Source of the DNA: Mallotus nudiflorus
Lineage: Eukaryota > Streptophyta > Magnoliopsida > Malpighiales > Euphorbiaceae
Reading direction: 5' to 3'
Assembly: GCA_947683625.1 (NCBI GenBank)
Contig: CANTUR010000793.1
Location: forward strand, 5,022,001 to 5,086,000
DNA: 64,000 nucleotides
Shown: positions 22,119 through 32,200 of the stretch, in pieces
Position numbering within the stretch: the stretch's first letter is position 1
How the letters are laid out: every line of letters begins with the position of its first letter
Position numbers and translations under genes: made by a program
Notes under the pieces: generated by a model
Database searches by the model: none
What the model was told of the DNA's origin: nothing
Seen by the model: only the letters and a program-made list of their open reading frames with translations

Positions 22119-23480
22119 TTGAGAATGTCAGAAGAATTAACTCACAAGTTGATTTTTGTGCAGAAGAAAGCTCATCCATCCATCATTGAAAGGGGATTGC
22201 AATTTGAGTCATTCAACAGCGACTTAGATGTAGTAGGAGATTGGCATACTAAAATCAAAAGCTATCTCAAAAATCCTACTAAAAAAGTTCCATTCACAAT
22301 TAAAGGTCAGGCCTTGAACTATGTTTTGATTGAAAATAAGCTCTTCAGAAGAACTCTTTATGGACTTCTCTTAAGGTGTCTTTTATTTCCCCAAAGCATA
22401 GAAATGTTAAAATAAGTGCATGAGGGTATTTGTGGTGCTCACCAAGCTATGAGGAAGATGAGATGGTTTATCAGAAGATATGGCTACTTTTGGCCATCAA
22501 TTCTGAAGGATTACTTAACATACACTAAAGGGTGTCAATAGTGTCAAAAGCATATAAGCATACAAATAGTGTCCACCGATGACTTGTACGCTATGGTAAA
22601 ACCATGGCCATTCCAAGGTTGGGCTATAAACCTCATTGGAAAAATTTATCCAGCCTCTTCTAAAGGCCACGGCTTCATCATTGTAGCCATTAACTATTTC
22701 ACAAAGTGGGTGGAGAAAATTCCCGTGAAGAAAGTACAACAGAGAGACGTCATTTCTTTCATAAATAAATATACTATACATAGGTTTGGGATTCCCCAGA
22801 CTATCACAACAAATTTAGAAAGAATTTTCACTAGTGAAGAAATGAAAGAATTCATAGAGGATTCTGGCATTAAGCTCTTAAACTCAACCCCCCACTATAC
22901 TCAAGCAAATGGTCAAGCTAAAACCTCTAATAAAATTATAATTGGCATACTAGAAAAGATATTAGAAGACAACCTAAGAGATTGGTTAAGAATTTTGTCT
23001 GTGCGTATAGGACTTGTAAAAGATAAACTACTGGTACTAGTCCATTTGCCTTTACAAAGGGCATGAAGCTATCCTACCCTTAGAAGTGTGTGTTCCTTCT
23101 CTGAGGGTAGCAATGCAAAATAATTTGACACCTGAAGAATTTTCTGAAGCCATATTGATGGAATTGGAAAATGTGGATGAAGAAAGACTAAAAGCCTTTA
23201 CCAATATGATAGCACCCAAAAAAAAAAAAGTGTCCAGACTTTACAACTAGAAGATTAAAAAGAAGAAATTTGAAGTGAAGAACCTAGTCTAGAAAGTCAT
23301 TTTACCACCTGAAACTAAAGACAAAGAACTGGGGAAACAGTTTCCTAATTGGGAGGATCTATTTAAAATTTATCTATCAAGTTTTATATGGCAATGCATA
23401 TTGGTTAGAAAGCTTGGATGAGATTCCACATAAAAGATTCTTCAGTAGCAAGTATTTTAAAAAATATTTCCCACTGTGAG
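22119..23480 (+). pseudogene. Tat integrase, all three catalytic residues lost
   Basis: Zinc-domain remnants are HEGICGAHQAMRKM and KGCQ-stop-CQKH (22420-22560). The core at 22569-23066 has PWPFQGWAINLIGKIYPAS, GIPQTITTNLERIF and YTQANGQAKTSNK. In Tat relatives these motifs carry Asp, Asp and Glu; here they read Asn, Asn and Lys, each a one-base G-to-A change. The end motif (DEIPHKRFFSSKYFKKYFP) is at about 23410-23475. A frameshift follows at about 23000, and a Trp codon reads TAG at about 23290. Sequence 22086-22118 rejoins the element after the nested gypsy. The copy is dead. Confidence 0.9.
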
Positions 23481-23980
23481 AGATGAGAAAAAAATGGTGA
23501 ATTTTGTAACTAGCCTTTTGGCTAAAATTTATCACAAAAATACATTGGTGGTAATTTGTTCTATTTTGTTTCAGCTTGAATGTGAGGTGGCATAAACAAC
23601 CATCTTTTTTAATAAATAATAAATAAAAGTTTATTTATTTTATTGTTTGCAATTTTAATAAACAATAAGTTTGCCGTCTGAACAGTAAAATTGCAAAAAC
23701 TTGGCAACGCTACTGAAAATTGAGTTTTTTGATATGCAATGCATAGCTGTGGTGCAAAAGTGTGTGACTTGTCTTGTGAAAATTCACAAACTCAACAAAA
23801 CAAATAAGGACTCAATAAATCATCCATGCATGGTCATCATAAAATGGCTGGAAGCCAAAAAGCATCAAAGAATCCAGTCACAAAGGCATAAAGTCATGAA
23901 AGTCATCCATAACCTAGCCTAAAGCTATCATCAGTACAAGTCACATCATATTTAAAATCAAATTCACATCATGAAAGTAA
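23481..23980. other. 3' spacer of the Tat element, no gene
   Basis: This lies between the integrase stop region and the antisense ORF. A 73-codon plus-strand frame (23701-23922) is unrecognised and probably fortuitous. AT-rich with 'aataaataaa' runs. Confidence 0.5.
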
Positions 23981-24659
23981 TCAAAGGGAACCAAAGTCAA
24001 ATCCCTTAAGAGTGTCCCAAATCTCTAGACATCTCCTCCTGGTGGTCATGGCCTCCTGCTCCTGCTTTCTCCATCCTATCACAGCATCTTTCTGACCAGC
24101 TAAGACTTGTCCCATGCTCTTAACTCTAGAGGCAGCAGCTCTGTACTCAGAAGCCATAATCCCATTTTGCTGAAGTAGCTCTTCTCTCTCAGCCTTCAGA
24201 ATCTGAAGCTTGGACTCTAAATCTGCCATCTCCTTATCCTTTTGATCAAAGGATGCCTTGGCCTCGGATTCTATTATCTTCATCTGCTTCACCTTGGCTT
24301 GCTCAGCTAAGAAATCTTCCTTTTGTTGGTGGAAGAGGCTCAATTGCTTAGAGGCATCCAGTTGAGTAGCACTAGAATCATCAAGGTGGGAGAAGCTCCA
24401 TATAGCCTGGTCTCTCAAAGCAGAAATAGCTGCTGACTTGGAACTCTGCTCTAAAATACTAAGATCACTGAGCAAGGTGGATCTCTGAGTTTCCCGCAAT
24501 CCACTAATTTCTAGGCTAAGGATTGATTTCAGCGATTCCTTAGCCTTGTTGATTTGTTCTTGATCAGGTGGTGAACTTGTCTCGGCTACTGAAGGAGTGT
24601 CAAAGAAACTCAGATCAAGAGACAAATCCTCATCATCAATGGAGTACCAAGTCTTGGGT
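23981..24659 (-). CDS. Antisense coiled-coil ORF downstream of Tat pol (last exon?)
   Basis: The ORF is open for 214 codons from an ATG at 24625, and the frame extends to 24659, where 'cgcgtag' precedes KPKTWYSIDDEDLSLDLSFF: a good 3' splice acceptor. The protein is helical and charged: SLDLSFFDTPS, then repeated heptad-like stretches (residues about 95-150, KEMADLESKLQILKAEREEL), then RRRCLEIWDTL near the end. No membrane segment or catalytic motif is visible. It lies antisense, about 500 bases past integrase, where several Tat elements (Grande, Retand) carry an extra antisense gene. I infer it is the coiled-coil C-terminal exon of such a gene; upstream exons are missing. It could instead be a captured host exon. 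Confidence 0.6.
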
Positions 24660-24711
24660 TTCTACGCGAAATAATTGAATGGTTAGCAGAAAACGATTTA
24701 AAAGAATTAAA

Positions 24712-25115
24712 GCACAAAAGAACTAAATCACAGACTGATTTTCCATTGGTCAAATCAGAATTTCATTAACAGACGATAATGGTTCACAAATGCACCTGAC
24801 TCTCTCTCTCTCTCCCCATAGACATACACACACACACATATATAATGCCAGGGGGTTGTGGAAAACTGGAGAAAATAAAATTTGGAAAGTTGCTACCTTT
24901 ATGATAGTATACAAGTGAGCCTCAGCTTTTTCCTCTCTTTTGTTCCTTTTCTTCTTGTTCTTTCTTTAAACATATCTGGAATAATATTTGATTGCACATA
25001 AAAAAAGATTGTCAGACAAGAAAACATCTAACTTACAAATGGGTAAAAATTTAGTACGCACATCTCACACTCAGGAGTTCTGCAATGTCCTTCTCATCCA
25101 CATTACAAATTATCT
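24712..25115 (-). pseudogene. Displaced duplicate of a UBP12/13-like exon and its introns
   Basis: Near-identical in order to 39929-40340: the same 'gactgattttccattggt', CT/CA microsatellite, 'atgccagggggttgt' and exon sequence. It contains the exon coding KKEQxEKEQKR..EKAEAHLYTIIK (24890-24970) with a two-base deletion relative to the other copy, which shifts the frame, plus the end of the neighbouring exon (25060-25110). It sits downstream of the C-terminal exons in gene direction, so exon order is scrambled. Confidence 0.85.
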
Positions 25116-25205
25116 TGACAATCATGAAACAATTGTTCCCTGGATCATTATCATGGTGCACTTGACAATCATGGCACCATATTACTTCCAAGAAAATTAT
25201 ATTAC

Positions 25206-25473
25206 CTGATTAGCTGCACATGTCCTTTTCGGAGCATTGTCAGAGTGCTCTAGTCCAAGATACTGCTCCCAAGCACCATAGACATCCATTCTCTGAAAAA
25301 AATGATAAACAAATAAATAAAATTGTCAAAAAGCCATGAAACTGACTGGCAGACGAGAACTATTTTCTATTGTGTCACAGAGAGAGAGGCACACACACCT
25401 GAAACCGACTGAATACAATGTCAGAGTCTTGAAGGTACTCAGGACGTCCCAGGGACAAAAATGCAAACTTCCA
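25206..25473 (-). pseudogene. C-terminal exons of the UBP12/13-like pseudogene
   Basis: Two exons with correct borders: 25399-25473 (WKFAFLSLGRPEYLQDSDIV) and 25206-25292 (RMDVYGAWEQYLGLEH, then SDNAPKR). They match the last part of plant UBP12/UBP13 deubiquitinases, the C-terminal ubiquitin-like region shared with animal USP7. The intervening part of the protein, about 90 residues expected between the exon at 34380 and this one, is not found. The final short C-terminus is also absent. The frame in both exons is open. Confidence 0.85.
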
Positions 25474-25557
25474 CTGAGCACAACAGCATACCCACAAAAA
25501 AAAATTCAGAAATTAAATAGATGTATAACTATAAATCAAACACCAAACTGAGCAAAA

Positions 25558-25856
25558 ATCTTCCTAATATGACACCAACCCTAAGAATAAATAGATCAGA
25601 AATAAGATTGCCTACAAAAATTTAAACCTTTAATTAGTGATTCAGATAAATAAACATGATCGATCCTAAGTAAAGTAACCGTATCCCCTCTTTAGGATTA
25701 GGTCAATAACTCAATACCAACCATCAAATTATTTAATGAAACAGTAATTTATTATGCATCATATTCATTCTATTTGTAAATTCATTACTAACACTTCATA
25801 ATAAGTATTGACAAAACACCAAATCCATGGATAAACCACTAATAAGATCCCATTAA
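25558..25856 (+). repeat. Dispersed repeat B, left part
   Basis: Second copy of the repeat at 1584-4543, here inside the UBP-like pseudogene. The match continues after the insertions at 26871-26943 and 33135-33975. It includes 'ttcctaatatgacaccaaccc' and 'aataagatcccatta'. Confidence 0.85.
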
Positions 25857-26870
25857 CTATACACTACATTGCACGGAAACATGAGGAAGCCGGCGTTTCC
25901 CCGCATCGGATACGTTTCCGTGTTGGAAACAATGAGAAACGGCCCTCATACGTATCGGGGCCATTTCCATAATTTTCAAAAAATAGGAAACGCGTTTCCT
26001 TAGTTCATCCGGAAAGAATTTTGGGAAGGAGAAGAAAATTAACCCCAAATCAACAAAAATTCTCAAACCAATAAAAATTGATCCAAAAGAAGAAAAAGAA
26101 ACCCAAATCAACATAAAAAAGAAAACATAATTCAAATTAAATTGGGAAAATACCCAAATTAAAAAGCAAAATGATTCCTAATTTGAAAAGGAATCCTGCA
26201 TGATCTCCATCTTTCTATGTTGCTGGCTTATTGTTCTTCATCTTTCTTTGATTGTGATGGCTTTATTTGGCTAATTGTTGCAATATGATTTTGGATTAGA
26301 GGTGGAAGGGTTGGTTTTTTTCCTTTTTTTTTATTACGCAGAAGGTTTTTTATTTTGGGTGGCTGGGCTTTCTTCTTTGATCAACGAAGGGTGGGTTTTC
26401 TTTTTTATCTGGGTTTGTTTGCTTTGTTGATTACTAAAACATATAAATAAATTGATGCACGTGCTGTTTTGCTTTTTATTAATAGTTAAATAAATTGATG
26501 CTCATATCATGTCTAGTTTGTCTTTTTAATTTTATACCTTTTCTTTTAGTCTTTTTACTAGTTTATTTATTTTTACCAATTAATGACCCTAAATATTTTT
26601 TTTATTATAATTATAATATTTTTGAAAATAATTATAATATTAATAATATTTCTTTAGATGTGTAATTTTTAACTATGTCAACACAAAATCAAAAATTACA
26701 AAAAATTATATTTTAATACTTATATATATATCCCTATATTGTTAATATATATATATATATACCCCTATATTTTTAATATTTACATATTTCCCCCACGTAT
26801 CCCATATTTTTAAAAAATAAGTTACTCAGTATCCATATCTGCGTTTTCCCGTATCTACATATCCGTCTGC
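25857..26870. other. 1.0-kb segment inserted in repeat B relative to copy A
   Basis: Copy A reads straight through ('cccattacctaaatac'); copy B has this extra sequence between 'cccatta' and 'cctaaacac'. The ends are weakly inverted-similar: 'cggaaacatg..cggatacgtttcc' at the left against 'gtatccatatctgcgttttcccg..tatccg' at the right. No target duplication is visible. A 92-codon minus-strand frame (25857-26135) is unrecognised. The middle (26570-26790) is TA-rich. Class unknown; a non-autonomous DNA element is one possibility. Confidence 0.55.
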
Positions 26871-26943
26871 CTAAACACAAAATGCAAAATAATTGTTTGA
26901 TTTGCTGATTTCTGTATCACAAATTTTTGAATAATTTAATTTG

Positions 26944-27258
26944 TATTATGAATGTGAATGAACAATATATTGCTTGTGAATGAACAATATATTGCTTGTG
27001 AGAGAATAGTACTCAAATAGTGAAAATAAAATCTCTATATAAAGGGATTGAAATTCATTAATAAGAAGATTAAGAAGAAGAAAAGATAGATTACTCTCCA
27101 AATTCTTTCAATATTATAGTTCTCTAAATTCTCTCCAAACTCTTTCTAAATTCTCTCAAAATCATTCTACTATAAAATATTTTTCTTCTAGTTAAATACT
27201 ACTAAATTCAAGTTTAGTTCTATAACAAAATAAGTAATTCAATCTTTATTTCACAACA
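26944..27258 (+). repeat. 5' LTR of the young copia
   Basis: 315 bp. It contains a perfect 22-bp tandem duplication ('tgtgaatgaacaatatattg' plus 'ct', at 26953-26974 and 26975-26996), then a TATA box at about 27036-27043, then a pyrimidine-rich R/U5-like part. Reads identical to 32820-33134. Confidence 0.97.
27036..27043 (+). promoter_or_regulatory. LTR TATA box
   Basis: 'tatataaa' within 'ctctatataaaggg', about 90 bases into the LTR and downstream of the 22-bp direct repeats. Spacing suits a pol II promoter starting the genomic RNA about 30 bases later. The start site is not shown by the sequence. Confidence 0.7.
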
Positions 27259-27274
27259 CGTTATCAGCACGAGG
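27259..27274 (+). other. Primer-binding site, probably the anticodon arm of tRNA-Ile
   Basis: 'cgttatcagcacgagg' follows the LTR with no gap. It is not complementary to a tRNA 3' end I know. Its reverse complement resembles the anticodon stem-loop of plant tRNA-Ile(AAU) as I remember it, which would mean an internal (half-tRNA) primer, as in Drosophila copia. Confidence 0.6.
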
Positions 27275-28117
27275 AGCTCTCGATCAAAATAATAAGGTAC
27301 ATATTTCTTAATATTTAATATTTATGAATATATTAGTTGATTATATATTATCATGGATGGCTATGCCTCCTACTAATTTATATATTTATATTTATTTCTT
27401 CAATCTAACTTTATATTAATTGTTATTTTTATTTTGTTTTACTAACTACACCATTGATGCAAATATTGCTAGAAATGGTTCTAACCTTATGGATGGCTAT
27501 GCCTCCTACCAATTTATATTTATGTACATTTATTTTTTTTATTATTTATGTTAATGGAAGGCTATATCCCATTTTATATTAATGGACGATTTTGCCCCAT
27601 ATTTATACATATCGTTATGTTAATTCACTTGCTATAAATAATCATATCAACATTATTTATTGATTTTACTTTATACAATTTATTTCTCAATATATTATAT
27701 TAAAAAAAAAAAAAAAATTCTAACGGCTATATTTTTATTACCAACGGTAATATAACGGTAATAAACGGCTATATTTTTCATTATAAATAGATGAGCTATA
27801 AATGTTATTCATTCACACAAATTCATACATTTTCTCTTTCTCTCTTTACTCTAAATTGTAAACATGATTTGGTATATTTATATTTGTGTTTTGATCATGA
27901 CTATTATAATTGTTTTAGGAATAATTAATATAGAAGATGATTTTCTATTTGATATAATTTCAAGTATTATTGTATCATTTTTTGTACCACTATTATTTCT
28001 TGCAATATTCATTCATGATATAATTAATTAGTAAATTCTGATCATGTTTGATTTTTTTTAGTAGTCATCAAATTTATGAATTCTAATTGAGTTATATTTT
28101 TTTTATTAGTTATCATA

Positions 28118-29122
28118 ATGACAAATCTAGGAAAGCTTGAGTTCGTTGCTCTTGACATCACGGGAAAAAATTATATGTCTTGGATTCTAGATGTAGAAAT
28201 GCATCTTCAATCAATGGGGTTAATTGATACCATAAAAGAAAATAATAACACCTCATTGCAAGATAAGGCCAAGTCTATAATTTTTCTCCGTCGTCATCTT
28301 GATGAAGGATTAAAATGTGAATATTTGACTGTCAAAGATCCAAGTGTTCTTTGGAAGGATCTAAAAGACAGATATGATCATCAAAGAGATGTAATACTAC
28401 CAGTAGTCACTGATGAATGGAGAGCTTTACGCTTTCAAGATTTCAAAAAAGTGAGTGACTATAATTCTGCAATGTTCAGAATAGTATCACAATTAAAATT
28501 CTGTGGACAAACAGTCACAGATGAGGATATGCTGGAGAAAACTTACTCCACATTTCATGCATCAAATGTTACACTGCAACAACAATACAGGATGCAAAGA
28601 TTTAAAAAATATTCTGAACTAATTTCATGCCTACTGGTAGCTGAGAAAAATAATGAACTCTTGATGAAAAATCATCAGTCCCGTCCCACTGGCTCAATAG
28701 CATTTCCAGAAGCAAATGCTACAAATTATTCCAGATATAAAAATTATAATAGCCGTGGACGTGGGAGAGGTAGAGGTCGTGGACGTGGAAGAGGTCAATT
28801 CTTTGGCCATGGTCATGGAAATAAATATAGTAATACTCCACAACAAACTCAGACTCAACCTCAAAAGAAGTTAAAATCAGTCATCAGTGGTGTTCAAGAA
28901 AGGCCTCAATATAAGTCTGAAACTGTGTGTTTCAGATGTGGTAGTAAAGGACACTGGTCACGAATTTGTCGAACACCACCACATCTTTGCCAACTTTATA
29001 AGGCATCATTGAAAGGCAAAGAAAAGGAAATAAACTTCAATGAGCATCATACTCATGTTAATGATACAACTCATTTAGATGTTTCTGATTTTACTGATGA
29101 TTTTACTGACAATGGAAATTGA
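28118..29122 (+). CDS. Copia gag (nucleocapsid protein)
   Basis: 334 codons from ATG. The N-terminal half is the UBN2-like copia capsid domain (LEFVALDITGKNYMSWILD at residues 6-25, LKDRYDHQRDVILP at about 85-98, KYSELISCLLVAEKNNELLM at about 170-190). An Arg-Gly repeat (RGRGRGRG) lies at about 210-222, then a CCHC zinc knuckle (CFRCGSKGHWSRIC at about 270-283), which binds RNA, and an acidic tail (DVSDFTDDFTDN). It would form the particle that packages element RNA. No stop or frameshift is present. It ends 164 bases before the first pol ATG, in a different frame, so pol is not a simple continuation. The 5' leader is 27275-28117, AT-rich, with no other gene. Confidence 0.95.
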   Translation: MTNLGKLEFVALDITGKNYMSWILDVEMHLQSMGLIDTIKENNNTSLQDKAKSIIFLRRHLDEGLKCEYLTVKDPSVLWKDLKDRYDHQRDVILPVVTDEWRALRFQDFKKVSDYNSAMFRIVSQLKFCGQTVTDEDMLEKTYSTFHASNVTLQQQYRMQRFKKYSELISCLLVAEKNNELLMKNHQSRPTGSIAFPEANATNYSRYKNYNSRGRGRGRGRGRGRGQFFGHGHGNKYSNTPQQTQTQPQKKLKSVISGVQERPQYKSETVCFRCGSKGHWSRICRTPPHLCQLYKASLKGKEKEINFNEHHTHVNDTTHLDVSDFTDDFTDNGN

Positions 29123-29259
29123 GACATCTATAATTTTAAGTATATTGTTATTACTTATTTGATTCTGAAGAATATGTTATTGTTATGTATGTTATTTTTA
29201 AATTAAATAAAATGTCCTATTTTATAATTATTTTATGTTTTTACCTTAATTGATTAATT

Positions 29260-32200
29260 TTGTGTTTATCTATTTTGAAGTTTAATATGGATTGTACTCA
29301 ACATAAAGACAATATTGGAGATCTCTGCATACCAGATAGTGGTACTACACATACTATCTTGAAAAATAGAGATTATTTCTCTGAAATAAAGCCCACAAAG
29401 GCAGTTGTAAAAACAATATCAGGTCCTGTAGATCTGATTGAAGGAATTGGCAAAGCTAAATTTATGTTACCAAATGGAACAAAGTTTATAATTGATGAAG
29501 CTTTGTTTTCACCAAAATCAACAAGAAATTTGTTGAGTTTTGATGACATATATCGAAATGGGTGTGATACCCAATCTATTACTATAAATGGTAACAAATA
29601 TTTAAATATAGTTTCCTATGAATCAGGAAAAATGCAAGTATTGGAAAGACTGCCAAAACTCCCTACTGGATTGCATTACATGCATATACATGTAATTGAA
29701 TCAAATATGGCAGTAAAAGAAAAATCTTATGATCCTTCAATAATAAATTTATGGCATGACAGATTAGGTCATCCTGGATCAGTAATGATGCGAAGGATAA
29801 TTGAGAATTCACATGGGCATCCCTTGAAGGGGCAAAGAATTCCTCAATCAAATGAAATGCCATGTACAGCTTGTTCTCTTGGAAAATTAATCTTGAGACC
29901 TTCACCATCTAAAATTCAAAATGAATCACCTATGTTTCTTGAAAGAATTCAAGGTGATATATGTGGGCCAATTCACCCACCATGTGGACCATTCAGATAT
30001 TTTATGGTATTAATTGATGCATCTAGTAGATGGTCACATGTTTGTCTATTGTCAACTCGTAATGTTGCATTTGCAAGGTTGCTTGCTGAAATTATTAAAT
30101 TACGAGCACAATTCCCTGATTATACAATCAAGAGGGTAAGACTTGATAATGCTGGTGAATTTACATCTCAAGCATTCAATGATTATTGTATGTCTACTGG
30201 GATCATTGTTGAGCATCCCGTTGCCCATGTACATACTCAAAATGGTTTAGCTGAATCATTGATTAAACGACTTCAGTTTATTGCTAGACCATTAATAATG
30301 AGAACAAAGCTTCCCATTTCAGTTTGGGGACATGCAATCCTACATGCTGCTTCATTAATTCGCATCAGACCTAGTGCATATCATAAATACTCCCCACTAC
30401 AATTGGCATTTGGTCAAGAGCCAAATATTTCCCATCTCAAAATTTTTGGTTGTGCAGTATATGTACCCATTGCGCCACCTCAGCGCACAAAAATGGGTCC
30501 TCAACGAAGATTGGGAATTTATGTTGGGTTTGAAACACCCTCGATTATTAGATATCTTGAACCTCTAACTGGTGATGTTTTTACAGCACGTTTTGCTGAT
30601 TGCCAATTTAATGAGGTTGTTTTCCCAACATTAGGAAAAGGGGAGAAAGAAGTGAAAAGGGATATTTCATGGAATGAACCATCATTATTGCATCTGGATC
30701 CTCACACAAAACAATGTGAATTAGAAGTGCAAAAGATTGTGCACTTACAAGCAATTGCAAATCAATTGCCAGATGCATTTACTGATACAAAAAGAGTGAC
30801 TAAATCATATATACCAGCAGCCAATGCTCCTGCTCGTATTGAAATTCCAGAAATAAAATCTGAGAATAAAGACACTCATGAGTCTAAAACACGCCAGAAG
30901 CGTGGAAGACCAATTGGTTCTAAGGATAAAAATCCTCGAAAGAGAAAGGGAGTAGATAATCATATTGATAGCGAGGAAAATATCCCTGAAGAAATAGAAA
31001 ATAAAGAAAGTCATGAAACATTGTCATATACTGTTGCATGTGAAATCATAAATGACAAAGATGATCCTGAACCAAAATCAGTCATGGAATGTCAAAATAG
31101 GCATGATTGGATAAAATGGAAAGATGCTATGCAGGCTGAATTGGACTCACTAAACAAACGAAATGTTTTTGGGCCAATTATTCCTATGCCTAAAAATGTG
31201 AAACCTGTAGGATACAAGTGGGTCTTTGTACGAAAGAGAAATGAGAAAAATGAAATAATAAGGTACAAAGCTAGACTTGTAGCTCAAGGTTTTTCACAAA
31301 GGCCAGGAATTGATTATGATGAAACGTATTCTCCTGTTATGGATGCAATTACGTTCAGGTATCTGATTAGCCTAGTAGTTTCTAAGAAATTAGAAATGCG
31401 TCTTATGGATGTTGTGACTGCTTATTTGTATGGATCACTTGATAGTGACATTTATATGAAAATCCCTGAAGGATTTAAAATGCCTGAAGCATTAAGTACA
31501 AAACCCAAAGAAATGTATTCGATCAAGCTCCAGAGATCTTTATATGGGTTAAAACAGTCTGGGCGCATGTGGTATAATCGTTTAAGCGATTATTTGATTA
31601 ATAAAGGATATGTGAGTAATATTATTTGCCCATGCATTTTTATTAAGAAAACAATATCCGGATTTGTGATTATAGCTGTATATGTTGATGATTTGAATAT
31701 CATTGGAACAGAAAATGAGATCCATGAAGCAACAGTATACCTAAAGGAAGAATTTGAAATGAAAGATCTTGGAAAAACCAAGTATTGCCTTGGTTTACAA
31801 ATTGAGCAAATGCACAATGGGATATTTGTGCATCAATCAAATTACACAGAAAAGATCTTGAAACGCTTTAATATGGATAAAGCAAATCCTTTAAGTACTC
31901 CAATGGTCGTTAGATCACTCAATATTGAAACTGATCCATTTCGACCCTGTGAAGAAAATGAAGAAATTCTTGGTCCTGAATTTCCATATCTCAGTGCCAT
32001 TGGAGCTCTAATGTATCTTGCTAATTTTACTAGACCTGACATTTCTTTTGCAGTTAATTTATTGGCGAGGTTCAGTTCAGCTCCAACAAAAAGGCATTGG
32101 AAAGGGGTCAAACATATACTTCGATACCTTCGAGGAAATGTTGATTTGGGTTTATTTTATTCTAACAATTCAAAACAAGAATTGATTGGTTATGCAGATG

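Larger units (their letters stand above)
10020..24659 (+). mobile_element. Decayed Tat-lineage Ty3/gypsy element, carrying a nested gypsy
   Basis: Domains run in the order gag, protease, RT, RNase H, second (archaeal-type) RNase H and integrase on the plus strand, followed by an antisense ORF. This is the layout of plant Tat elements, and the second RNase H is diagnostic for them. The coding part resumes at 22086 after the 7.1-kb insertion at 14982-22085. LTRs, PBS and PPT could not be located: the left side abuts the hAT remnant and the right side abuts UBP pseudogene sequence. Every coding domain has stops or frameshifts. The right border is inferred from the antisense ORF. Confidence 0.75.
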
